Assembly: GCA_030674155.1 (NCBI GenBank)
Contig: CM060344.1
Location: 29,778,188-29,842,187 of the forward strand
Source of the DNA: Stramonita haemastoma
Lineage: Eukaryota; Mollusca; Gastropoda; Neogastropoda; Muricidae
Length of the DNA stretch: 64,000 nt
Direction: 5' to 3'
In this document: positions 48,422 to 60,773 of the stretch, in pieces
Position numbering within the stretch: the first letter of the stretch is position 1
How the letters are laid out: each line of letters starts with the position of its first letter
Position numbers and translations under genes: made by a program
Notes under the pieces: model-generated
Told to the model about the DNA's origin: nothing
The model's input: only the letters and a program-made list of their open reading frames with translations
The model's database searches: none

Positions 48422-49585
48422 TTAATTCTTTCATTCCCACAGCCCGGTTTACTGGTCTGCAGACTTTTCTTCCTTTCCATCCCAGCGCCCGGTATACCGG
48501 TCTCCAATAACAAACACCCTTCCTTCCCACAGCCTGGTAAACCAGGATCAGCAGGGAGTGCTCTGTTCTTCCCGTTAGTTGCTTATCAGTTGTCAGCCAC
48601 TAACGGGTCTTTGTTTATGTATTGAATTGCACACCGGGCAGCCTCCCTCCCTCTTCCCCTCCCTCCCCCCTCCCCCATCAATCTTGACCTGTCAGCATCT
48701 TGACCCTTCAGCCACTACGCAGTCTATGTAGTAGTAGCTGTGAATGGAATGCAGTTCCAGATTACCCAACAGATTACTGCATTGGTCTTCCAGCTCTCCC
48801 CTCCCCACTCTACCCCCCCCCCCCCCTCCACTTGTGAGAAAGTAGTCGCTTGAGAAATTAGTTGGTTTTGGGAATGAATGTAAGAGTGTGTGTGGTGATG
48901 TGGCTTATTTCTTGGCTGTGAAAATGGAAGGTGGAGAGAATTCAGATTCTGATCAAGGTGTATTATACATGAGTCACCTATGTGTGACATGTCATGTGAT
49001 ACTTGGACAGAAGTGCAAACATAATGTAATTAGAGAACATGTAAATACTATCTGTATATAAAAAGTGTGCAAAATAGTGTGGGGCTTGCTCTCTTTACTG
49101 GTGTGTGGTAGTCATACACAATCTACAAAAAAGAGAATAAACTGTTGATGTGTTGGGGACAATCATGGTGACAATGGTGACAGTTCTTATGGAGTATTCA
49201 CATAAACAATGCAAGGGGATGTACATGAGGCATCAGCTGGTGAGTACAATCACGAAACACAACTGGCTAGAAAAATACTGATCTGCATGGAGTGCATGAT
49301 GGCACACCTGTTTTTTACTGTCAACTTACCTGTTTTACACCTGTGTCATCTGTCATGTTACTGTGAAGTGTCAACATAGTCACCAACACCTTCTCACATC
49401 AATATCCTACACAATGATATATGACATTCTTTGGTTTGCATAATATGGGCTACTGCTGTAAGTCTGTAAAGTTATGCTAAGTGTTTTGGTCTGTAAATCC
49501 GGGAATGAAGAGAAGAAACAGATAAGAGGAACCTGGGAATAAAGGGAAGCAATAGGAAGTGTAAATTGGGGAATGAAAGAGTTAA
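48422..49585. mobile_element. TTAA-flanked non-autonomous element, piggyBac-type
   Basis: The element spans 48426-49581 (1,156 bp) between TTAA at 48422-48425 and 49582-49585. Its ends are inverted: TTCTTTCATTCCC on the left and GGGGAATGAAAGAG on the right. An uninterrupted satellite cassette with GGGTTTAAATGCC (TTAA at 16249-16252) shows the empty site. Near the left end are three GG-T-A-CC palindromes: CCCGGTTTACTGG, CCCGGTATACCGG and GCCTGGTAAACCAGG. The right end has weaker counterparts (GGTCTGTAAATCCGGGAATG and CCTGGGAATAAAG). The interior has pyrimidine-rich tracts (48640-48690, 48808-48830) and no transposase. Confidence 0.82.
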
Positions 49586-52500
49586 ATACCAACCCGCTGT
49601 TTACTAATCCCGTCAAAAATTCAACCCACCTTTTCGTACTTTTGTCCCAAATATAACGCACTAGTTTCTTGTCAGGTCCAAATCAAACCTCATTTTGTGT
49701 TTGTAGTGCAAACCCACTTATGCCTCATCAGGTCCAAAATCCAACCCACCTTTTTAATAGTCAGTTCCCAAATTTGATCCACCTATTCCTGGTCAGGTCC
49801 AAAATCTAATCCATATTTTTCAGTCAGGTCAAAAATCGAATGCACCATTTCCTGGCAAGGTCCTAAATCTGATGCATATTTTCCTGGTCAGGTCCATAAT
49901 CCAACCCACCAGTTCCTGGTCAGGTCCAAAATTAGACCCACCATTTCCTGATCAGATGCAAAATGTGATCCACCTTTTCTTGGTCAGGTCCAAAATTCAA
50001 CCGAACTTTTCCTGGTCAGGTCCAAAATGGGATCCACCTTTTCCTATTTAGGTCCAAAATGCAACCCACCATTTCCTGGTCAAATCCGAAATCCGACCAA
50101 ATTTTTCCTGGTTACATGCATGTGGTCCACCTTTTCCTTGACAGGTCCAAAATTCAACCCACCATTTCCTGGTGAAGTCCAAAATTGGACCAACCATTTC
50201 CTGGTAAGATCCAAAATGTGATCTACCTTTTCCTGATGAGGCCCAAAATCCAACCCACCATTTCCTGGTCAAGTCCAAAGCCCGACCCACCAGTTCCTGG
50301 TCAGGTCAAAAGTCTGATCAATAATTTCTTGGTCAGGTCCAAAATCCAACCAACCAATTCTTGGTCAGGTCCAAAATCAACCCCATTGTTCCATAGTCAG
50401 GTAAAAAATCTGATCTACCAGTCCCTGGTCAGTTCCAAAATCCAACCCACCATTTCCAAGTCAAGTCAAAAATGCAGCCTACCAGTTCCTGGTCAGGTCC
50501 CAAATCTGATCAATATTTCCTGGTCAGGTCCAAATTCCAACCCAGCATTTCACGGTCAAGTCAAAATACCAACCCAGCATTCCATAGTCAGGTACAAAAT
50601 CTGATCCACCTCTTCCTCATCAGGTCCAAAATCAAACCCACCATTTCCTGGTCAGAACCAAAATCCACTCCACCTTTCCGTGGTCAGGTTGAAAGTCTAA
50701 TTAACCTATTCCTGGTCAGTTCCAAAATATAACCCACGTTTGTTTCTCAGATCCACAATCTGATCCAACTTTTCCTACACGGGTCCAAAATCCAATCCAC
50801 CTTTTCCTGTTCAGGTCCAAAATGCAATCCGCCTTTTCCTGGTTAGGTTCAAGTCTACCCATCTTTTCTCACTGTCTTAAATCCACCTTTTCTTTGTTGG
50901 GTTAAAAATGGAATCCACACTTTTTCTTAACCCGTCCAAAATGAAACCGACCACTTCGTACTTTTGTCTCAAATCTAACCCACTTTTTTCTGGTCAGGTC
51001 CAAATCCAACTTCATTTTCAGTTTGTAGTAAAGACCCATCTTTTCCTGGTCAGGTCCAAAATCCAACTCACCTTTTCCTAGTCATGTCCAAAATCTGATC
51101 TACTTTTTCCTGGTCAGGTCCAAAATGCAACGCACCATTTCCTGGTGAGATCCAAAATCCTAAGCACCATTTTCTGGTCAAGTCAAAAATGGGATCCATA
51201 CTTTCCTGGTCATGTCCAAAATTGTACCCACCAATTCCTGGTCAGATCCCAAATCCAACCCACAATTCCATGGTCAATTCCAAAATAAAACCCACCTATT
51301 CCTGTTCAGGTCCAAGATCCAACCCACCATTTCCTGGTCAGATCCACAATCTGATTCACCTTTTCCTAAATGGTTCCAAAATCGAACCCACAATTTCCTG
51401 GTCAGGTCCAAAATTCAGTCTACACACGTTTTCTTATCATCTAAAATAAACCTTTAATTGGTTGGGTTAAAAATCTAACCCACCTTTTACTTATCCCGTC
51501 CAAAATGCAACCCACCTCTTCGTAGTTTTGTCTCAAATCTAACCCACTATTTTCTGGTCGGGTCCAAATCCAACCTCATTTTGTGTGTGTAGTACAGACC
51601 CACATATTCCAGGTCAGGTCCAAAATGGAACCCACCATTTCCTGGTCAGGTCCAAAATCTGATCCACCTTTTCCTGGTCAGGTCAAAAATCCATACCACC
51701 ATTTCCTTGTCAGCTTCAAATTCTGATCAACTTTTTCCTGGTAAAGTCCAAAATCCAACCAGAAAAATATGTTTGTTTCTATAACAGTTTTGCTAAAAGA
51801 ATGAAAAATCACAATCACTTTTTCCTCACTGAGTCAAACCTCCAACCTACTATATTTTGGTCAGGTGCAAAAATCAACCCACCTATTTCTGGTCAGGTCC
51901 AAAATCGAACCCACCATTTCCTATTCAAGTCCAAACTCTGATTCACCTTTTCCTGGTCAGGTCCAAAATCCAACCCACCATTTCATGGTCAGATCCAAAA
52001 TCCATTCCACCATTACCTGGCCAGGTCCAAAATCTGATCCAGCTATTACTGATCAGATCCAAAATTAAACCCACCTTTTCCTGGTCATGTCCAAAATCTG
52101 ATCCACCTTTTCGTGGTTGGTCCAAAATCAAACCCAGCATTTCCTGTTCAAGACCAAAATTCAACCCACCATTTCCTGGTCATGTCCAAAAACTGATCCC
52201 CTTTTTCCTGGTCAGGTCTCAAAATCCAACCCACCATTTCCTGGTCAGGTCCAAAATCTGATCGACCTTTTCCTGGACGGGTCCAAAATCCAACAGACCA
52301 TTTCCTGGTCAGGTCCAAAACTCAGTCTACACACGTTTTTTCATCGTCTAAAATCCACCTTTTATTGGTTGGGTTAAAAATCAAATCCACCTTTTCCATA
52401 TTCTGTCAAAAATGCAACACACCTCTTCATAGTTTTGTCTCAAATCTAACCCACTACTTTCTGGTGAGGTCCAAATCCAACCTCATTTTGTGTTTGTAGT

Positions 52501-53146
52501 ATAGACCCATACATTCCTGGTCAGGTCCAAAATCCTACCCACATTTTCCTGGTCAGGTCTAAAATCCGATCCACCTTTTCCTTTTTAGGTACAAAATACA
52601 ACCCACCTATTTCTGGTCAGGTCCAAAATCCAACCCACCATTTCCTGGTCAAGTCCAAAATCCAACCCACCATTTCCTGTCAGATCAGAAATCTTATCAA
52701 CATTTTCCTTGTAGTGTTTTAGAACAATGGAATCTGTTTTGATCTGTATTAGTAGACTAAAATACATATTTTCCTGGTCAGGTCCAAAATCCAACGCATC
52801 ATTTCCTTGTCAGGTCCAAAATGTTATCAACCTTTTCCTGGTCAGGTCCAAAATTGAACCCACTATTTCCTGGTCAGGTCCAAAATCTGATCCACGTATT
52901 ACTGGTCAGGTCCCAAATCCAACTGACCAATTCCTGGTTAGGTCTAAAGTTCAGTCTACCCAACTTCAAAATGCAACCCTTCATTTCCTGGTCAGGTAAA
53001 AAATCTAATCCATATTTTCCTGGTCAGTTCAAAATCCAACCCACCAGGTCAAACATCCAACCCACTGTTCCAAAATCTCATGCACCTTTTCCTGGTAACG
53101 TCTAAAATCCAGTCCACCATTTCCAGGTCAAGTCCACAATGCAACC
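49586..53146 (+). repeat. Satellite A array 8, with B fragments inside
   Basis: These are 32-bp monomers with cassettes near 49700, 51020, 51585 and 52490. Two small pieces of block B are embedded: 51768-51850 (AATATGTTTGTTTC and AACAGTTTTGCTAAAAGAAT, the B/A junction) and 52709-52766 (GTAGTGTTTTAGAACAATGG, then GATCTGTATTAGTAGACT). No gene is seen. Confidence 0.93.
52709..52766 (-). repeat. Isolated fragment of block B inside satellite A
   Basis: About 58 bp match the B-block landmark that reads GTTTTAGCACAATGGAATCT in the full copies (12378, 44330, 57592). They are flanked on both sides by normal A monomers, so the fragment was copied or left behind rather than marking a full B block. Confidence 0.75.
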
Positions 53147-53293
53147 CATCATTTGGTTTAAATAATTTTTTATTCAGATGTTTTGAACAGACATTGAAAA
53201 CAACAGCATCCAGGAACTATAGCAACAACAAGCTTGTAGCTTATAGTGTGCTCAATTCAACAGAAAATTAACATGAAAATGACGGCATCATTT
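53147..53293. mobile_element. 131-bp insertion with 8-bp duplication
   Basis: The insert 53155-53285 lies between two copies of CATCATTT in an A monomer that would otherwise read CCCATCATTTCCTGG. An 8-bp duplication is typical of hAT and a few other cut-and-paste families. I cannot find convincing terminal inverted repeats, so the type stays open. Confidence 0.55.
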
Positions 53294-55502
53294 CCTGGTC
53301 AAGTCCAAAATCTGATCAATATTACCTGGTTAGGTCTGAAATCCAACCCACCATTTCATGGTCAAGTCCAAAATCAAACCCACCATTCCATAGCCAGATC
53401 CAAAATCTGATCTCCCTCTTCCTGGTCAGGTCCAAAATCCAACCCACCATTTCCTGGTAAGATCCAAAATCCAACCCACCATTCCATGGTCAGGTCCAAA
53501 GTCTGATCCACCTTTGCCAGGTCAGGTTGAAAATACAACCCACCATTTCTTTGTCAGGTCCACAATCTAATCCACCTTTTCCTGGATGGGTCAAAAATTG
53601 AATCCACATTTTCCTGGTCAGGTCCAAAGTTCATTCTACCCATCTTTTTTCATCATCTTTTATCCACTTTTTCTTGGTTGGTTTAAAAGTGCAACCCACC
53701 TTTTCCTTGTCACGTTCAAAATGGAACCCACCCACCTCTTTGTACTTTTGTCTCAAAACTTACCCATATTTTTCTTGTCAGGTCCAAATCCAACCTCACT
53801 TTCTGTTTGTAGTACAGACCCACCTATTTCTAGTCATGTCCAAAATCTGATCTATATTTTTGTGGTCAGGTCTAAAATCCAACCCAACATTCCACAGTCA
53901 GGTTCAAAATCTGATCCACCTTTTCCTGGTCAGGTCCAAAATCCAACCCACCATATCCTTGTCAAGTCCAAAATCTGATCCACTTTTTCCTGGTCACGTC
54001 CATAGTCCAATTCCCCATTTCCTCGTCAGGCCCAAAATGTAACCAACCATTTTTTGGTCAGGTCCAAAATCTGATCCCTATTTTCCTGGTCAGTACCAAA
54101 ATCCAATCCACCATTTCCTGGTCAGGTCTAAAATCCAACCCCATTGTTCTATTGTCAGGTTGAAAATCTGATCCACCTTTTCCTTGTAAGGTCCAAAATT
54201 CAATCCACCATTTCATGGTCAGGTCCACAATCTGATCCACCTTTACCTGGTCAGGTCCAAAATCAAACCCATCTTTTCCTGGTCAGGTCCAAAATCTGAT
54301 CCATCTTTTCCTGGTCGGGTCCAAAATCTGATCCATCTTTTCCTGGTCGGGTCCAAAAATCCAATCAACCATTTCCTGGTCAGGTAAAAAATCAGACCTA
54401 CCTGGGTTACCTGGTCAGGTCCAAAATCAAACCCATCTTTTCCTGGTCAGGTCCAAAATCTGATCCATCTTTTCCTAGTCGGGTCCAAAATCCAATCAAC
54501 CATTTCCTGGTCAGGTAAAAAATCAGACCTACCATTTCCTGTTTAGGTCCAAAATGTGATTCACCTTTTCCTGGTCAGGTCCAAAATGTGATCTACCTTT
54601 TTTTGGTCAGGTCCAAAATCCAATCCACCATTTCCTGGTCAAGTCCAAAATGGAACCCACCATTTCCTGGTAAGGTCCAAAATCTGATCCATATTTTCCT
54701 TGACAGATCCAAAATCCTATCCACCTTTTCCTTGTCAGGTCTAAAGGTAAGTCTACCCACCTTTTCTCATCGTCTAAAATCCACCTTTTATTGGTTGGGT
54801 TAAAAATCCAACCTACCTTTTCCTTATCCCATCCAAAATTCAACCCATCTCTACGTTCTTTTCTAAAAGATGTAACCGACTATTTTGTGGTAAGTTGCAA
54901 ATCCAACCTTATTTTTTGTTTGTAGTACAGACCCACCTATTTCTGGTCAGGTCTAAAATCCATACCACTTTTTTGCTGGTCAGGTCCAAAATCTGACCCC
55001 CCTTTTCCTGGTCAGGTAAAAAATCTAACCCACCATTTCCTGGTCAAGTCCAAACTGTAACCCACCATTACCTGGTCAGATCCAAAATCTGATCCATATT
55101 TTCCTGGTCAGGTCCAAAATCCAACCAACCATTTCCTGGTCAGGTCCAAAAACCAACCCTCCATTCCTTGGTCAGGTCCAAAATCAGATCCATCTTTTCC
55201 TGGTCAGGTCCAAAATCCAACCCACTTTTTCCTGGTCAGGTCCAAAATTTGATCCACCTTTTCCTGGTCCAGTCTAAAATCCAGTCTACCTTTTCCTGGT
55301 CAGATCCAAAATTCAGTCTAACCAAAATTCAGTCTTACCAACCTTTGTCATAGTCTAAAATCCACCTTTTAGATGTTGGGTTAAAAATCCATCTCACCTT
55401 TTCCTCATCCCGTCCAAAATGCAACCAACGTCTTCGTAGTTTTGTCTCAAATCTAACCCACTATTTTCTGGTCAAGTCCAAATCCAACCTGATTTTGTTT
55501 TT
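53294..55502 (+). repeat. Satellite A array 9
   Basis: These are 32-bp monomers with cassettes near 53805 and 54915. A recent local duplication places the AATCAAACCCATC ... AAATCAGACCTACC segment at about 54258-54402 and again at 54421-54533, with one monomer missing in the second. It ends at the same A/C junction as at 34851. Confidence 0.95.
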
Positions 55503-55920
55503 GTAGTACAGAAAATATAATTTCTTTTAAAGCACAACACCTTATGCACACATTAAATCCCCGTTCCGACTTTCGGAAGAGCAGGCCATCGTGTGCTGTT
55601 AGGAGGGTTGACAAAATTATGAAAAAAATAAAACCTAGCAAGCAAAAAGTGTCGTGTATAGACACATTCCTTGAAGATAAATCGGGGAGTAGTCCCCAGG
55701 GCGGTGGTTCGTGACTGTAAATGGCAACGTTTCGGCGGCTCCTTCGACGGAACTTGATACATTTGTATTGGTTATTGCCTTTCAAGTGGATTATTCCAGT
55801 GGCGTGGTGTAATGCATGGGTAACAGCTTGTCCTCCTGACTTTTTTACCCAGGCTTCGCGCTCTTAAGACTAGAGCGCAACTCCACAGTCTTCCGAGACT
55901 GATGGGTGCCTACTACTACT
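55503..55920 (-). mobile_element. Module C, reverse copy, truncated at the satellite side
   Basis: This has the same layout as 20463-20880 but without the long G run. It retains one terminal repeat (TTACCCAGGCTTCGCGCTCT, then GACTGATGGGTGCC). Frames of 110 and 69 codons on the minus strand are shared in part with 20517-20726 only because the DNA is shared; stops and indels differ. Confidence 0.8.
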
Positions 55921-58499
55921 CCTAACACTACAAAAACGCATTTTACTTTACGTATTTTACTACACTAGAACACAAACATATTTGCACTATACAATGTAAT
56001 ATAAAGACTATAAAACATTATTTACTGTACGATAACAAAAAGGCATTTTGTAATAGCATAGTACAGTCAAATGTTACAGTACAGTAAAGGCGTTTACAGT
56101 AAAATGTGTTTTCTTATGTAGTTGTAAAGTAAAAACCGTTTTGTAATCTTAAAATACCGTGAAATTTGTTTGTTTGTTGTTGTTGTTGTTGTTGTTTCTA
56201 TTTTACAATCAATTATGCTGAATGGTGTTACATAATACAGTTAAATGTGTTTGTATTTTAGTATAGTAAACAGTGTTTTGAAATATAGTACTGAAAAATG
56301 TTTTTTGTAGTGTTTAATGTGTGTTTTGTGCTGTTAAATGTGTTGCGTTTTTCATTAGTACAACAAAAGAATACATGTGTGCAGTTCTGATTCTGAAAAT
56401 GAGGGAGGTTTGAAAATTGTGTTGTCTGGTGTTCTAGTACTAAAAGGCTCTCTGTAATAGCATAGTGCAGTAAAACGTGTTTTGTAGAGTTGTTGTAAAG
56501 TATGATCCATTTTCTTGTCTTAAACGGGAAAATATGTTTAGTACAGTAAATGTTTTGTTGTGTTTCCTAGAACAGTGAAAAGAGTTTGTTTGTCTGTAGT
56601 ATTGCAAAATGTGTTTAATGGTGTAAAAGTATTGTTACATTCCAGAAAATGTCTTTTTGTGCTGTTGTAGTGATGGGAAAGTAGATTGTGTTTCTACAGT
56701 AAAGTACTGGACAGTGAAATCTGCAGTTTTGTGAAGTTGCGATTCCAGAAATGTGGAATTTAATAGTAGTACAGGAAGATGTAAGCTGGTTTCGGTGTCT
56801 GAGTCAAGCCTTTAGCAAATCTTACATGACAAATGCTAAACAATCTACACAGGGTTTTGTCTCCCTCAGGGTTTTGTCTACATGTTGTAACAACGAATTG
56901 TTTGGCTGCCTTTCTGCACACAGATTCATTTCCTTCATTGATTGTGCGTGATTATGTAAATGATATGTGTGCTGCAGAAAGTTATCTGTAACAATACACT
57001 ATTCTTCTATAGTTCATGGACTATGTAACAAAGCATTCTGCATCCAGATTCATTTCTCTGTTTTGCAGTTCTGATTCTGAAAATGTGGGAGCTTTGATGT
57101 AGTACAGAAAAATGTGTTTTCTGGTGTTCTAGTACTAAAAGGCTTTCTGTAATAGCATAGTGCAGTAAAATGTGTTTTGTAGAGTGGTTGTAAAGTATGA
57201 TGATGCGTTTTGATGTTTTAAAGGGTAAAATATGTTTTGTACGGTAAATGATGTTTTATGGCGTTTCCTAGTACAGTGAAATGAGTTTGTGTTATAGCAT
57301 AGTACACTTTTTGGATTTTTACATTCCAGAAAACACTGTAAAAGAAAAGGGCTTTTTGTAATAGCATAGTACAGTAAAATGTTATATTAGAGTACAGGCG
57401 TTTTTAATATCATAGTAGAGTGCTTTTTCTTATGTAGTTGTTTTGTAATCTTATAATACGGTAAAATATATTGTTTTTTTACAATGAATTACGCTGAATG
57501 GTGTGACACAGTACAGTAAATACTGCTTGTCTTTTAGTATAGGGAACACGGTTTTGTAGTCCTACAGTACAGTAAAGATATGTTTTGTAGTGTTTTAGCA
57601 CAATGGAATCTCTGTTTTGATCTGTTTTAGTGGACTGAAATGAAAGATTTTTGGAGTTATATTTTAAGAAATGTGTGTGAGTGGAAAATGTGTTTGTAGA
57701 ACAGAAAATAGTGTTACAGAAAAGTAGAATGTCTTTTGTATGTGTTAAAATACAACATGGTATAGGACAGAGAAATGTGGCATGTATTGTTATAAGTCAG
57801 GAAAATGTGGGCGTTTGTTTAAGTGCTGCATAATGGTATCATAATAATGTATAATGTGTTCTGTTGTATTATAAAATGTAAAATGTGTTTGCTGTGTTAT
57901 GTGGTTATATAGTGCAATAAGTTATGTTTTATGGTGTTATATCGTATTGTGTTAAAGTACAGTGGAATGCGTCTGTGCTGCAGTGTAGTAAAATACGTGT
58001 AATAAAATGCGTGTTGGTAGTGTTACATTATAATAAACTGAGAAAAGTGTGTGTTTTGTGAAGTTATGATACTAAAGTGTTAAAGTAGAGTGCAATGTGT
58101 TTGTACTATAGTGTTGTAAAATACGTATAGTAAAATGTGTGTTTATAGTGTTACAGTATAATAAACGTGTGTTCCGTAGTGTTCTGAGAGTGAAATGTGT
58201 TTTGTGCAGTTATGATTCTGTAATTGTGTCTGTTGAGTTTTTTTGGTTTCTTTTATTACAGTGCAGCAAAATGTGTGATTTGAGGTGTACAGAAAATGCG
58301 TTTTCTAATCTGTAATCTGTAATTTTGCATATCGTGCTGCGCTTTTTATTTCCCTTTTTTTTTGGTGTTAATGTAACTGAAAATCCCTTTTGTAGTTGTT
58401 ATAACACGGTAAAAAAAATTTTGGTAAAGTTTTACAGTAGATTGTGTTTAATGATAAAGTACAGTAAAATGTCTTTGTTTCTGAAACAGTTTTCCTGGT
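55921..58499 (-). repeat. Block B, reverse orientation, copy 6
   Basis: This is a full B block of about 2.58 kb with no large insertion. It is the best template for the family in this window. The complex core is at about 56715-56970, with a small local duplication of CAGGGTTTTGTCT. It ends at the shared B/A junction. Confidence 0.87.
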
Positions 58500-60773
58500 G
58501 CAATCAAAAATCCAAATCACCTTTTCCTCATTTAGTCAAACCTCTGGTTTGCTCAAGTCCAAAAATCAACCCACCATTTCCTGGTCAGGTCCAAAATCCA
58601 ACCGACCATTTCCTTGACAAGTCCAAAATCCAACCCACCTTTTCCTGGACGGGTCCAAAATCCAATCCATCTTTTCCTTGTCAGGTCCAAAATTCAGTAT
58701 ACCCACCTTTTGTCATTGTCTAAAATCCACCTTTTATTGGTTGTGTTGAAAATCTTACTCACCTTTTCCTTATCCTCTCCAGAATGCATACGATCTCATC
58801 GTAGTTTTGTCTCAAATCAAACCCACTACTTTCTGGTCAGGTCCAAATCCAACCTTTTGATGTTTGTAGTACAGACCCACCTATTCCAGGTCAGGTCCAA
58901 AATCCACCCACCTTTTCCTGGTGAGGTCGAAAATCTGATCCACCTTTTCCCGGTCAGGTACAAAATCTGATCCATGTAATCCTGGTGAGGTCCAAAATCG
59001 AACCCAACATTTGCTGTTCAAGTCCAAAATGCAACCCACCATTTCCTGATCAAGTCCAAAGTCTAATACATATTTTCCAGGTCAGGTCTGAAATCCAACT
59101 CACCATTTACTGGTCAGGTCCAAAACTAACCCACCATTCCATGGTCATGTTCAAATTCTGATCCACCTATTCCTAGTCAGGTCCAACAGGTCCATAATCA
59201 ACCCACGTATTCCTGGTCAGGTCTAAAATTGAATCCATATTTTCTTGGTCAGGTCTAAAATTCAGTCTGATCACCTTTTTTCATCGTCTTAAATCCACCT
59301 TTTACTGGTTGGGTTAAAAATCCAACCCACCTTTTCCTTATCCAAAATGCAAGCCACCTCTTTGTCTTTTTGTCTCAAATCTAACACACTTGTTTCTTGT
59401 CAGGTCCAAATCCGACCTTATTTTGTGTTTGAAGTACAGACCCACCTATCCCTGATCAGGTCAAAAATCAAACCCACCTTTTCCTAGTCAGGTCCAAAAT
59501 CTGATACACCATTACCTGGTCAGGTCCAAATTCCAACCCAACATTTTCTGGTCAGATCTAAATTCAGACCACCATTTCCTGGTCAGGTCTAAAATCTGAT
59601 CCACCTTTTCCTGGTCAGGTCCAAAATCAAACCCATCATCTCCTGATCAAGACCAAAATCCAACCCATCATTTCCTGGTAAGGTCCAATATCTGATCCAT
59701 ATTATTCTTGTCAGGTTTAAAATCTAACCCACCATTTCCTGGTCAGGTCAAAAATCCAACCCGCCATTCCATAGTCAGGTCCAAAATATGAACCACCTAT
59801 TCTTGGTAAGGTCCAAAATCCAACACACAATTTCCTGGTAAGGTCCAAAATCTGATCTTTTTAATCCTGGTCAGGTCCAAAATCTATCCACCTTTCTGTT
59901 CAGTCCAAAATCCAACTCACTATTACCTGCTGAGGTTTAAAATCGAACCCACATTTTCCTGGTCAGGTCCAAAATCTGATCCACCTATTACTGGTCAGGT
60001 CCAGAATCCAACCCACCATTTCATGGTCAGGTCCATAGTCCAACCCACTTTTTCCTGGTCAGGTCCAAAATACAACCAACCATTTCCTTGTCAGGTCCAA
60101 AATCCAATCCACCTTTTCCTGCACGGATCCAAAATCCGTGCTAAGGTCCAAAATTCAGTCTACCGACCTTTTCTCATCGTCAAAATTCCACCGTTCGGTT
60201 AAAAATCCTACCCACCTTTTCCTTATCCTCTCCAGAATGCAACCGACCTCTTCGTAGTTTTGTTTCAAATCTATCCCACTATTTTCTGGTCAGGTCCAAA
60301 TCCAACCTTTTGGTGTTTGTAGTACAGACCCACCTATTCCAGGTCAGGTCAAAAATCCATCCAACCATTTCCTGGTCAGGTCCAACATCTGATCCAACTT
60401 TTCCTTGTCAGCCAGAAAATCTGATCCACATATTCCTGGTCAGCTCCAAAATCGAACCCAACATTTCTTGGTCAATTCCAAAATGCCACCCACAATTTCC
60501 TGACCAAGTCCTAAATTTGATCCATATTTTTCAGGTCAGGTCTAAAATCCAACCCACCATTTCCTGGTCAGGTCAAAAATCTAACCCACCATTCCCTGGT
60601 CACGGACAAAATGTGATCCACGTATTCCTGGTCTAGTCCAAAATCCATCCAACCATTTTCCGGTCAGATCAAAAATTTTATTCACCTTTTCCTGGTCAGG
60701 TCCAAACTCTAACCCACCATTCCCTGGTCAGGTCCAAAATCTTATCCACGTGTCCCTGGTCAGGTCCAAAATC
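58500..60773 (+). repeat. Satellite A array 10
   Basis: These are 32-bp monomers with cassettes near 58865, 59425 and 60315. The array stops at about 60774, where the monomers continue on the opposite strand. Confidence 0.95.

Noticed and set aside
244..60773. Dozens of open frames of 60-184 codons with PGQVQN / HHFLVRSKI / WSGPKS repeats
   Set aside because: They are translations of the 32-bp satellite in rotating frames. They start and stop with random indels, overlap each other in several frames, and differ between arrays. They are not genes.
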